Positions 15,650-22,255 of a stretch of 24,373 nucleotides of DNA are shown here, piece after piece. Position numbers and translations under genes: made by a program. Location of the stretch: contig JANOHV010000147.1 in assembly GCA_031406795.1 (NCBI GenBank), positions 1-24,373 of the forward strand, in the 5' to 3' direction. The notes beneath the pieces were generated by a model. It searched no databases. It was not told where the DNA came from and saw only the letters and a list, made by a program, of their open reading frames with translations. This DNA comes from DATDCY01 sp031406795 [NCBI: Candidatus Rokuibacteriota bacterium] (lineage in GTDB: Bacteria > JAUVQV01). How positions within the stretch are numbered: the first letter of the stretch is position 1; every line of letters begins with the position of its first letter.

Positions 15650-16700
15650 GCTCCGGGACGACCTCCGCCTCGTAACCCAGGCCCTCGGTCCAGGCCACGA
15701 CCGACTCCGGCCGCGCGAGCACCGGCTGGTCGGCCACGACGGGGAGCACGATCGGCCCGCCGCGCGCCGCCAGGACCAGTTGCCCCGAGCCCGAGATCTC
15801 GGCCGCGAGGAAGGCCTCCTTGGCCAGCCCGTGGTAGTCGAACGAGACGGCGATCGCGGTGCCGCACAGCACGAGCGAACCCCAGTTGACGAAGAGCCGC
15901 CCGCCCCCGAGCTGCAGCGCGTGCAACCCGCGCCCGAGCCCCGACAGCACCAGTTCCCCGTTGCCCTCGGCGCGCGCCAGGACACCGTGGCGAGCGCCGA
16001 ATTTCGAGGCGGCCTTCTCGGCCTCGCGGGAGGCGGGGGCGAAGACCACGACTCCCTGGTGGCCGATGCAGAACGCCGGGTTGATGAAGACCTTCTCGCG
16101 GACCTTGACGACCAACTCGCCGGGCCCGGGGCGCACGATGTCCGCTCCCGCGCCGGGCCGCGGCAGGCTCGCGCCCGCGAGCCAGGCCGCGACTTCGGGC
16201 TCCGCGGACTGCCGCGGCGGCTGCGGAGCGGCGGCGCGCGGCGGCTGCCCCTTCTCCGGACGCAGCAGACGCCCCCGGATGGCGGCGGCGTGTTCTTCGT
16301 CGCCGGCGCGCGTAAAGCAGTCGAGCGCCTTCTCCAGAGCACCCTGGCGCTCCTGGCAGACCCCGAGATTGCGCAGCGTCTTGACATCCCCGGGCTGGAG
16401 TTCGAGCAGCCGCTCGAAGGCCGCCTGCGCCTGCGCGTAGCGCTGCGCCTTGAAGCAGATCATCCCGAGATTCGTGTGGTGCCCGACGACGTGCTTCTCC
16501 AGTTCGACGAGCTTGCGGTATGCCGCAATCGCGTTCTCGAAATCGCCCTTCTGGTACAGCAGATAGGCGCGGAAGTTCAGCGCCGTGACGTCGCGCGGGT
16601 TGTCGCGCAGCAGCAGCCCGACGATCTCCTCAGCCTCGTCGGGCAGCCCCTGCTGGAACAGGTCCCGGGCTCGCTTGAGCAGTGCCGACGGATCACTCAT
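15570..16700 (-). CDS. TPR-repeat protein with C-terminal AIM24-family domain
   Basis: The 376-residue protein joins two parts. Residues 1-135 are TPR helices (e.g. DEAEEIVGLLLRDNPRDVTALNFRAYLLYQKGDFENAIAAYRKL in pieces, then HTNLGMICFKAQRYAQAQAAFERLLELQP and TLRNLGVCQERQGALEKAL). A Pro/Ala-rich linker at about 148-180 follows. Residues 185-376 look like an AIM24/TIGR00266 beta-helix domain: GELVVKVREKVFINP, KFGARHGVL, ELVLSGLGRGLHALQLG, SFDYHGLAKEAFL, SGQLVLAARGGPIVL and the terminal RFEGQGYLVLQS. TPR units bind partner proteins, while the bacterial AIM24 role is unknown. There is no signal peptide, so it is probably cytoplasmic. It is the last gene of the xerD-rodZ unit, 12 bases after the lipoprotein gene. 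Confidence 0.8.
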   Translation of the reverse strand: MSDPSALLKRARDLFQQGLPDEAEEIVGLLLRDNPRDVTALNFRAYLLYQKGDFENAIAAYRKLVELEKHVVGHHTNLGMICFKAQRYAQAQAAFERLLELQPGDVKTLRNLGVCQERQGALEKALDCFTRAGDEEHAAAIRGRLLRPEKGQPPRAAAPQPPRQSAEPEVAAWLAGASLPRPGAGADIVRPGPGELVVKVREKVFINPAFCIGHQGVVVFAPASREAEKAASKFGARHGVLARAEGNGELVLSGLGRGLHALQLGGGRLFVNWGSLVLCGTAIAVSFDYHGLAKEAFLAAEISGSGQLVLAARGGPIVLPVVADQPVLARPESVVAWTEGLGYEAEVVPELKKLVGKAESLRYRFEGQGYLVLQSC

Positions 16701-16712
16701 CGGGACGAAGAC

Positions 16713-17267
16713 CTAGATGCCTTCGAGGGCGAACGGCGCGTCGCCGCGATAATCGAGCAGCCGCAGGCTCGTGTCGCTCTTGAGGAAGAGAAATACCGTC
16801 TCCCCATGGCGCGCGTCCACGCTGCCGTCGGGCAACGTCACGCTGCGGGTCCACTCCGCCTTGACGCTGACTCGCCCCTCCTCCTCCGAGACCTGGCGGA
16901 CCGCGACGACGGCCGTGCGGGCTCTCGAATTCGCCAGGAGCCCCTTGAGCGAGCTCTCGAGGGCGCTGTAGCCCCGGTAGAAGCCCCGCGAGACTTTGGC
17001 CAGAAAGCCCTCGGCGTTGCCGGCGGCGAATTCTTCGCCGAGCAGGACGACCTGCTGCCAGGCGAAACGGTCGACGGCACTCAGATCCGCGGGGGGCTGC
17101 GTCGGGATCAAAACCGGCATTTGCGTTTGCACCGCCGCGGGGCGAAGCGTCGTCGAAACGGGCGGCACGCGGCTGGTCGGACCGGCGCAAGCGCTGAACA
17201 GCACGGCTGTCGTCGCCGCCAGCGCGAACAGCCGCGTCGCGCGGACGGACGGGAATCCTGGATTCAT
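16713..17267 (-). CDS. Hypothetical lipoprotein with NTF2-like C-terminal region
   Basis: The 184-residue protein has a signal peptide with AVLFSAC at its end (Cys27 as lipidation site), so it is likely an outer- or inner-membrane lipoprotein. A Pro/Thr-rich linker (28-60) precedes a compact domain at about 63-182: helices AVDRFAWQQVVLLGEEFAAGN and GFYRGYSALESSLKGLL, then strands with RTAVVAVRQVSEEEGRVSVKAEW and ETVFLFLKSDTSLRLLDYRG. This helix-then-sheet pattern resembles an NTF2/SnoaL-like fold; that is inference. The strong AGGGAGGT ribosome-binding site (minus strand, 17273-17280) supports ATG 17267. It lies between a RodZ-like gene and a TPR gene, suggesting an envelope role. Confidence 0.7.
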   Translation of the reverse strand: MNPGFPSVRATRLFALAATTAVLFSACAGPTSRVPPVSTTLRPAAVQTQMPVLIPTQPPADLSAVDRFAWQQVVLLGEEFAAGNAEGFLAKVSRGFYRGYSALESSLKGLLANSRARTAVVAVRQVSEEEGRVSVKAEWTRSVTLPDGSVDARHGETVFLFLKSDTSLRLLDYRGDAPFALEGI

Positions 17268-17337
17268 GGAAGACCTCCCTTACCAAGTTTGAAGGATGAA
17301 GAACATCCCCAAATGCTATTCCCCGCCGCCGCCGCCG

Positions 17338-18162
17338 TCAATCCCCGGCGCGAGCGGGGAGAGGCGCAGGGGCGGTCTTCGGGGCGGTGAACGACAATCC
17401 GAGCTTCGTTTCGCCCTTGTAGCCGATGAAACCGAGTTCGCGCCCGTTGACGCTGATGCGGATCACGCCGGCGTCGCCGAGCGAGAGCGAGAGCCGGTCG
17501 CGCGCCGTGATCTCCAGGTTCTGCCCCGGCCCGAGTTCATAGCGTCGCGGCTCCGCGCCGTCCGGCGTCGCCTCAGCCCAGGTCGTCCCCTCGCACCGCA
17601 GCAGCACCCGCACGCCCGGCGCCGCCGCCGGCTCCGCGTCGGTTTGAACGTCCGCCGGCCCGGGGTCCGTGAGCGCCGCCGTCTGCCGGACCGGGAGCGC
17701 GACCGCCGCCGCCTCGGCGACGGGGATCTCCAGCTCGACCGGCGGCGGCGTGAGCACGGCGCGCGCGACGAGGACCGTGGCGACGACGGCCGCGAGCGCG
17801 AACGGCGCCGCCCATTCGCGCCAGATGAACGTATCCCGGGCGGGGTAACGGAAGATCCTCCCCGGCCGGCCGCTCCCCTCCCCGGCCAGCGCCGATCCAC
17901 AGGCCCGCAGCAACTCCTCCGGATCGAAGCCGAGGAGCGTGGCATACGCGCAGACCAGGCCCCGCGCGTAAGGCTGCGGCGGCAAATCCGCGACGCGCCC
18001 ATCCTCCACGGCGTCCAGGTGTCGCGCGCCGACCCTGATCGCGGCCCCGGCCTCCTCGATCGTCAGCCCCCGGCTCCGGCGACGCTCGCGCAACAACCGC
18101 CCGACAAGCGCCGCGCTTTCGCGATCCGCTGCGGCCGCCGCCGGCACGCCTTTGCGCCCCAT
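17338..18162 (-). CDS. RodZ-like cytoskeletal membrane protein (HTH_25, TM, DUF4115)
   Basis: RodZ links the MreB actin filament to the elongation machinery. This 274-residue protein has the typical order: a helix-turn-helix of the Cro/HTH_25 type (about 19-85, VGRLLRERRRSRGLTIEEAG and PYARGLVCAYATLLGFDPEEL), one membrane segment (about 117-137) and a periplasmic DUF4115-like beta domain (about 185-262, VRVLLRCEGTTWAEA, PGQNLEITARDRL, LGDAGVIRISVNGRELG). In RodZ the HTH binds MreB rather than DNA. The gene starts 14 bases after xerD. The window also carries a MamK-like actin; whether it and this protein interact is unknown, and MreB, absent here, is the expected partner. Confidence 0.85.
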   Translation of the reverse strand: MGRKGVPAAAAADRESAALVGRLLRERRRSRGLTIEEAGAAIRVGARHLDAVEDGRVADLPPQPYARGLVCAYATLLGFDPEELLRACGSALAGEGSGRPGRIFRYPARDTFIWREWAAPFALAAVVATVLVARAVLTPPPVELEIPVAEAAAVALPVRQTAALTDPGPADVQTDAEPAAAPGVRVLLRCEGTTWAEATPDGAEPRRYELGPGQNLEITARDRLSLSLGDAGVIRISVNGRELGFIGYKGETKLGLSFTAPKTAPAPLPARAGD

Positions 18163-18176
18163 GCCCGCCTTTCGTC

Positions 18177-19097
18177 TCAGGCCCGCGGGTGATACTTCGC
18201 GTGCACCTTGCGCAGCCGCTCCTGCGAGAGATGCGTGTAGATCTGGGTCGTCGAAATGTCCGCGTGACCGAGCAGCAGCTGGACGGCCCGCAGGTCGGCG
18301 CCGTTGTCGAGCAGATGCGTGGCGAAGGAGTGCCGCAGGGTGTGCGGCGACACCGAGCGCGCCACCCCGGCGCCGGCCAGGTGAAGCTTCACGATCTGCC
18401 AGGCCCGCTGGCGCGTGAGGTGCCCGCCGCGCGCGCCGGGGAAGAGATGGTCGTTGCCCCCCGCCCGCCGCGAGCGCTCGCGCGCCCGGGCGAGATAGGC
18501 GACGAGCGCCGCGCGGGCCTCCTCGCCGAAGGGGACGAACCGCTCCTTGTCGCCCTTGCCGCGCACGCGGATCAGCCAGGACTCCAGATCCAGCTGATCG
18601 ACGCGCAGCCCGGCGAGTTCCGAGACCCGCAGCCCGCAGTCGTACAGCAGGGCGAGCAGCAGCGCGTCGCGCTGCCCCAGACGCGTGCCGCGGTCGGGGT
18701 GCGCGAGCAGTCGCTCGACCTCCTCGCCGCTCAGGTAGCGGGGAAGCTTCTTCCAGCCCCGCGGCGCCTCCAGAAACTCCGTCGGGTCCTGGCCGATGCG
18801 GCCCTCGAGCAGCAGGAACCGGTAGCCGGCCCGCACGGCGGCCAGCCCGCGGGCGCGGGAGGACGCCGCCAGCCCACGCTGCCCCAGCCAGGCCAGATAC
18901 TCCCGCAGCTGTGGGACATCGACCTTCAGCAGCCCCGCGGCGCCCCGCGCCGCGAGAAAACCCGCGAAACGCCCGATGTCGCGGCCGTACGCCTCGACGG
19001 TGTTGGCAGCCAGACGCCGTTCGACGCGGAGATAATCCAGAAAGTCGGCGACCAGCGGGTCCGGTTCGGACGCCGGGAGTTCAGCGGTGGTCATCAT
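18177..19097 (-). CDS. xerD: Site-specific tyrosine recombinase XerD
   Basis: XerD, with XerC, resolves chromosome dimers at dif. The 306-residue protein has the N-terminal SAM-like domain (about 12-100) and the catalytic domain with Arg157 (DCGLRVSE), Lys181 (RGKGDKER), His252 and Arg255 (SPHTLRHSFATHLL), His278 (LLGHADISTTQ) and the nucleophile Tyr287 (QIYTHL). The end, IYTHLSQERLRKVHAKYHPRA, matches the XerD C-terminus (ERLRxxHxxxHPRA) rather than XerC. The first two codons are both ATG (19097, 19094) and there is no clear Shine-Dalgarno. No integron, phage or other mobile genes are near, so a housekeeping role is likely. It heads a unit with the RodZ-like gene. Confidence 0.93.
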   Translation of the reverse strand: MMTTAELPASEPDPLVADFLDYLRVERRLAANTVEAYGRDIGRFAGFLAARGAAGLLKVDVPQLREYLAWLGQRGLAASSRARGLAAVRAGYRFLLLEGRIGQDPTEFLEAPRGWKKLPRYLSGEEVERLLAHPDRGTRLGQRDALLLALLYDCGLRVSELAGLRVDQLDLESWLIRVRGKGDKERFVPFGEEARAALVAYLARARERSRRAGGNDHLFPGARGGHLTRQRAWQIVKLHLAGAGVARSVSPHTLRHSFATHLLDNGADLRAVQLLLGHADISTTQIYTHLSQERLRKVHAKYHPRA

Positions 19098-19105
19098 TGT
19101 GCAGC

Positions 19106-19134
19106 ATTCTGGCTGTTACGGAGAAAGATTTCAA
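19106..19134 (-). promoter_or_regulatory. Promoter-like sequence for xerD
   Basis: On the minus strand TTGAAA (19134-19129) and CAGAAT (19111-19106) are 17 bases apart. The -10 lies 8 bases before the first ATG at 19097, leaving almost no leader. Confidence 0.45.
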
Positions 19135-19173
19135 ATCCGCCCAATGCGGGTTCAAGGCAGGGGCCGGCATGCC

Positions 19174-19200
19174 GGGCGGGGATCAACCCCGCCCCTACGG
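19174..19200 (+). repeat. GC-rich hairpin repeat, single copy
   Basis: Arms GGGCGGGG (19174-19181) and CCCCGCCC flank ATCAA, with CTACGG at the right edge. It directly abuts the 41-bp tandem array. The rest of the 314-base gap between xerD and lepB holds the array, the xerD promoter and one more hairpin copy; I see no gene. Confidence 0.85.
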
Positions 19201-19362
19201 CATGATCAACCAACATTCGCGACGGGATCACCTTCGCACGGCATAATCAATCAACATTCGCGACGGGATCACCTTCGCACGGCATGATCAATCAACATTC
19301 GCGACGGGATCACCTTCGCACGGCATGATCAATCAACGTTCGCGATGGAATCACCTTCGCCC
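19199..19362 (+). repeat. 41-bp tandem repeat, four copies
   Basis: Units begin with GGCATGATCA or GGCATAATCA at 19199, 19240, 19281 and 19322 and end with CACCTTCGCAC. Units 1-3 differ from each other at one or two positions. Unit 4 has several changes (CGTTCG, GATGGAATC, CGCCC), as expected at a decaying array end. There are no unique spacers between units. Confidence 0.92.
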
Positions 19363-19384
19363 TGACGCGTAAACGCAGAACGTT

Positions 19385-19409
19385 GTAGGGGAGGGGTTCA
19401 CCCCCTCCC
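19385..19409 (+). repeat. GC-rich hairpin repeat at the lepB 3' end
   Basis: GTAGGGGAGGGG, loop TTCAC, then CCCCTCCC. It ends two bases from the lepB stop codon (TAG, minus strand 19414-19412), so on the lepB mRNA the hairpin forms just after the stop. There is no T-run, so it is not a standard terminator. Confidence 0.82.
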
Positions 19410-19411
19410 GG

Positions 19412-20170
19412 CTAATGAATTAAATCGCCGAGGCGGTCCCAGCGGATCTGCCAGATCTTGTTCCCGAACGACCAGTAGATGATCATCGCCTTGCCGACGA
19501 CGTCGTCGCGCCTCACCGGCCCCCAGAAACGCGAATCGAAGCTGTTGTCGCGGTTGTCGCCCATCATGAACAGGTAATCCTCGCCGACCTTCCAGGTCTC
19601 CAGCGGCTTCCCGTCGGCCCGCAGGCGCCCGTCGGCGACCTTCCCGTCGGCCCCGAGCTGCGTGTCGAAGACCTCGACATCGGCGGTACGCCCGTCCTCC
19701 TTGAGTTCGTTGGCGACCAGCAGCTGGTAGAGCTTGATGTTCGGCCCCTCCAGGCGCACGGTCTCGCCCTTGCGCGGGACGTGGAACGGTTTCATGAAGC
19801 GCTCGAGCCCCGTGAGGCGCGCCGCGCCGTAGCTGGCGTGCTCGTCCGCCGCCGGGGCGCGGTTGATGAGCAGCTTGCCGTCGGCCAGCTCGATGTCGTC
19901 GCCGGGCAACGCGACGACGCGCTTGATGAAGTCGGTCTTGCGGTCCTGCGGGAACTTGAACACGGCGACCTCGCCGCGCTCGGGCTGGCGGAAGCGGTAG
20001 ACCAGCTTGTTCACCAGCAGGTGGTCGCCGATGAGCAGCGTGGGGATCATCGATCCGGAGGGGATCTTGAAGGCCTGCACGACGAACGACCGGATGACCA
20101 GGGCCAGGCCGACGGCGATGACGATCGCCTCGACATACTCGCGGATCAGTGACTTGTTGCGGGCTGCCAT
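19412..20170 (-). CDS. lepB: Signal peptidase I
   Basis: The enzyme removes signal peptides from exported proteins at the periplasmic face of the inner membrane. The 252-residue protein has an N-terminal membrane segment (about 13-30), then the catalytic motifs: Ser40 in FKIPSGSMIPTLLIGDHLLVNK (in part), Lys83 in TDFIKRVVALPGD, and the late box MGDNRDNSFDSRFWGPV. A run between about 120 and 205 is longer than in minimal enzymes. I chose ATG 20170, two bases after the stop of the upstream DUF507 gene; an earlier GTG-type extension would lie within that gene. The three genes form one minus-strand unit from the promoter near 20800. Confidence 0.95.
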   Translation of the reverse strand: MAARNKSLIREYVEAIVIAVGLALVIRSFVVQAFKIPSGSMIPTLLIGDHLLVNKLVYRFRQPERGEVAVFKFPQDRKTDFIKRVVALPGDDIELADGKLLINRAPAADEHASYGAARLTGLERFMKPFHVPRKGETVRLEGPNIKLYQLLVANELKEDGRTADVEVFDTQLGADGKVADGRLRADGKPLETWKVGEDYLFMMGDNRDNSFDSRFWGPVRRDDVVGKAMIIYWSFGNKIWQIRWDRLGDLIH

Positions 20171-20172
20171 GA

Positions 20173-20451
20173 CTAGACGGCCCGAAGCTTGCGGATCTCC
20201 TCGTCGTACGCCTTGCTCCACATGACGTCCCACTCCCGGCTGCCTTCGACGATCTTGCGCGAGTAGGTGCCGAGCGAGGCCTGGATCTTCTCTTCGATCC
20301 CGTCGAACTCGCGCAGGCAGCCGACGAGCGTCTTTTTCATGCGCAGGCGGATTTCGTTCTCCTCCTCCATGAAATCGACCTCGTCCATCTCGTTGAGCGC
20401 CTTGAACAGCAGGTGCGAGAGGTGGTTGATGCGATCGTCCGAAAGCTTCAT
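20173..20451 (-). CDS. DUF507 family protein, second copy
   Basis: The 92-residue protein is entirely helical in appearance and acidic/basic, starting MKLSDDRINHLSHLLFKAL and continuing through EIRLRMKKTLVGCLREFDGIEEKIQASL to SREWDVMWSKAYDEEIRKL. The opening (K/R)LSxxRIxxLSxxI and the final 'EGSREWDVLxxKxYxEE' pattern are those I associate with DUF507 (COG-level unknown). It has no signal or membrane segment. It starts 10 bases after the other DUF507 gene and ends two bases before lepB. Function is unknown; the pair is often found together in Deltaproteobacteria as I recall. Confidence 0.82.
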   Translation of the reverse strand: MKLSDDRINHLSHLLFKALNEMDEVDFMEEENEIRLRMKKTLVGCLREFDGIEEKIQASLGTYSRKIVEGSREWDVMWSKAYDEEIRKLRAV

Positions 20452-20461
20452 CGGCGCCCCC

Positions 20462-20743
20462 CTAGAGGACCAGGTTGCGCTCGCGCGCGAGTTTCGTTTT
20501 GACCATCTGGAACATCCGCCGGTAGTCGACCGAGTCGCGCTGGATCTCCTTGAGATGATTGCGCAGGATGTCGTCCACTTCCCGGTTGAGCTGGTCCTCG
20601 ACCGAGAGGTTCTCGGTCAGGGCGTGGCGCAACTTGCCCGCCACCAATTCGTCATCGCCGATGATGTCGATGACCTCGTCCTCCTTGAGCGCATGGAGGA
20701 TCTTCCAGGAGATGTAATCGATCTCTTCCTGCCTCAGCCGCAC
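20462..20743 (-). CDS. DUF507 family protein, first copy
   Basis: The 93-residue protein, MRLRQEEIDYISWKILHAL onward, is a paralogue of the next gene, with the same helical layout: NREVDDILRNHLKEIQRDSVDYRRMFQMVKTKLARERNLVL at the end. The start is GTG at 20743, chosen because TAAGGAG lies at good spacing upstream and follows a strong promoter. It is the first gene of the DUF507-DUF507-lepB unit. The two copies differ clearly in sequence, so the pair is old and might form a heteromer; that is inference. No catalytic motif is visible. Confidence 0.82.
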   Translation of the reverse strand: MRLRQEEIDYISWKILHALKEDEVIDIIGDDELVAGKLRHALTENLSVEDQLNREVDDILRNHLKEIQRDSVDYRRMFQMVKTKLARERNLVL

Positions 20744-20776
20744 GCCACGCTCCTTAGCCTAAGTCAATGAACCGTC

Positions 20777-20805
20777 ACTATACCGCATCGGTTCGCTTTC
20801 TTCAA
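20777..20805 (-). promoter_or_regulatory. Promoter for DUF507-DUF507-lepB
   Basis: On the minus strand TTGAAG (20805-20800) and TATAGT (20782-20777) are spaced by 17 bases, close to the sigma70 consensus. Transcription from about 20770 would give a leader of about 27 bases with TAAGGAG before the GTG start. Confidence 0.75.
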
Positions 20806-20869
20806 GGAGAACTCTCGCCGGGCCGCGGGGAGCGGCGGTGCGGGGGTGCGAAAGACGCCATTTTCGTGC

Positions 20870-20875
20870 TACACT
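20870..20875 (+). promoter_or_regulatory. -10-like element directly before the PfkB kinase
   Basis: TACACT ends seven bases before ATG 20883. There is no convincing -35 and no Shine-Dalgarno (the bases before ATG are CGCGCGC), which fits a leaderless transcript. Confidence 0.4.
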
Positions 20876-20882
20876 CGCGCGC

Positions 20883-21839
20883 ATGTTCAAACACGTCATC
20901 GTCTCGGGCTCGCTCGCTTTCGACCGCATCATGGATTTCCCGGGGAAGTTTTCCGACCACATCCTCCCGGACAAGATCCACATCCTCAATGTCTGTTTCG
21001 CGATCAACGGCCTGCGCGAGAACTTCGGCGGCACCGCCGGCAACATCGCCTACGCCCTGTCGCTGCTCGGCGAGCGCCCCCGCGTGGTGGCCACCGCCGG
21101 GCGCGATTTCGACCCCTACCGCACCTGGATGATTGCGCACCACCTGCCGCTCGAGCACGTCACCGAACTGGCCGACGAGCTGACTGCCGGCGCCTACATC
21201 ACCACCGACCAGTCCGACAACCAGATCACCGCGTTCAACCCGGGCGCCATGAAGCACCGCGCGCAGTTCGACCCCGAGACCGTCGCCTCCCGCGAGACCC
21301 TCGCGATCGTGGCGCCCGGCAACCTCGAGGACATGGAGCACCTGGCCCGCACCTGGCGCGAGCGCGGAGTGCCGTATATCTTCGACCCCGGGCAGTCGCT
21401 GCCGGCCTGGAGCGGCGAGCAACTGCTGGAAATGCTGCGCGGCGCGCTGATCCTCATCAGCAACGACTACGAGCTGGAGCTGACGCAGCAGAAGACCGGG
21501 CACACCGCCGAGGAGTTGCTGAATCTGGCCGGCGCGGTGATCACGACGCGCGGCGAGTCCGGTTCGATTCTTCTGCATCGCGAGGAGGGGCTGCAGCGCT
21601 CGGAGATCGCGGCGGTCAAACCCGAGAAGGTTGCCGACCCGACCGGCGCCGGGGATGCCTATCGCGCGGGCCTGATCAAGGGGCTGACGCAGTCGCGCGG
21701 CGCGCTGCTGCACGCCTGCCGGATGGGTTCGACCGCGGCGGCGTACGCGGTGGAGGTCTACGGGACCCAGACCTACCACTTCACGCCCGAGAGCTTCAAC
21801 AAACGCTTCGCCGACGCCTTCGGCTATCCCGCCTTTTGA
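20883..21839 (+). CDS. PfkB-family carbohydrate/nucleoside kinase (adenosine-kinase-like)
   Basis: The 318-residue protein is a ribokinase-fold kinase. It shows ENFGGTAGNIAYALSLLG (the GG-x-GxN substrate-side motif), GAYITTDQSDNQITAF in the lid region, and the C-terminal signature VADPTGAGDAYRAGLIKGL, where the Asp of GAGD is the catalytic base. The opening SGSLAFDRIMDFPGKFSDHILPDKI and the FNPGAM stretch resemble the bacterial group annotated as adenosine or carbohydrate kinases. The exact substrate (adenosine, ribose or another sugar) cannot be decided from sequence. It is transcribed away from the lepB unit, from a 140-base divergent region. Confidence 0.88.
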   Translation: MFKHVIVSGSLAFDRIMDFPGKFSDHILPDKIHILNVCFAINGLRENFGGTAGNIAYALSLLGERPRVVATAGRDFDPYRTWMIAHHLPLEHVTELADELTAGAYITTDQSDNQITAFNPGAMKHRAQFDPETVASRETLAIVAPGNLEDMEHLARTWRERGVPYIFDPGQSLPAWSGEQLLEMLRGALILISNDYELELTQQKTGHTAEELLNLAGAVITTRGESGSILLHREEGLQRSEIAAVKPEKVADPTGAGDAYRAGLIKGLTQSRGALLHACRMGSTAAAYAVEVYGTQTYHFTPESFNKRFADAFGYPAF

Positions 21840-21902
21840 TCCCGTTCGTCCAGGTCATTCAGGAGGGCTTCGTAATCCTTCAGTGAAGTGCGGAAACTCT
21901 TT

Positions 21903-22013
21903 CCGTTCGTGGTGAGCCGTGAGCTTGACGAACGGTCGAACCATGAACGGAAATTTGCCCTATCCACAAGCGCCCTTCGACCGTTCGACAAGCTCACGGC
22001 TCAGGGCGAACGG
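21903..22013 (+). repeat. Pair of inverted REP-like palindromic units
   Basis: The segment 21903-21947 (CCGTTCG, GTGAGCCGTGAGCTTGACG, AACGGTCGAA) is matched on the opposite strand by 21971-22013 (CGCCCTTCGACCGTTCGAC, AAGCTCACGGCTCAGGGCG). Each unit also folds internally (CCGTTCGTGGT with ACCATGAACGG in the first; GCCCT with AGGGC in the second). A ~20-base AT-rich segment separates them. I recall near-identical GAGCTTGTCGAACGG repeats from many environmental bacteria. The whole 21840-22255 gap holds these, two GC-rich hairpins and a short outer inverted match (TCACTGAAGGA, near 22030); no gene is seen. Confidence 0.85.
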
Positions 22014-22117
22014 TACTGATCTTGCCACCCCTCACTGAAGGAATACAGGGCTTCTTATCGGCGTCCTGGTCTTTCCGGAGGGTCTCTGTCCCGGTTGGAT
22101 TATAAGACTCCCTACTT

Positions 22118-22189
22118 GGGCGGGGATGAACCCCGCCCCTACATCGGAGGCGTCCCGAACCTCGTACGGAAGGGGTTAATCCCCTCCCC
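22118..22189 (+). repeat. Two GC-rich hairpin repeats
   Basis: Copy 1 is 22118-22142 (arms GGGCGGGG and CCCCGCCC around ATGAA, then CTAC). Copy 2 is 22164-22189 in opposite orientation (GTACGGAAGGGG, TTAAT, CCCCTCCCC) and is slightly degenerate. Confidence 0.8.
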
Positions 22190-22243
22190 CCTTCGACCGT
22201 GCCTCCCGGATAGATTTCAATCGGTACCCGCCCGTTGTTGACT

Positions 22244-22249
22244 TACAAT
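22244..22249 (+). promoter_or_regulatory. -10-like element directly before the GT4 gene
   Basis: TACAAT ends six bases before ATG 22256, the distance expected if transcription starts at the start codon. The purine-poor leader holds no good Shine-Dalgarno (only GGAAAG overlapping the site). No clear -35 is seen. Confidence 0.45.
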
Positions 22250-22255
22250 GGAAAG

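Noticed and set aside
19199-19362. CRISPR array
   Set aside because: Units abut each other with no unique spacers, and there is no cas gene in the window.
19412-20233. Longer LepB with an extra 21 N-terminal residues
   Set aside because: The extension lies in the DUF507 coding region and reads as basic antisense-like residues; ATG 20170 gives the standard start just before the membrane segment.
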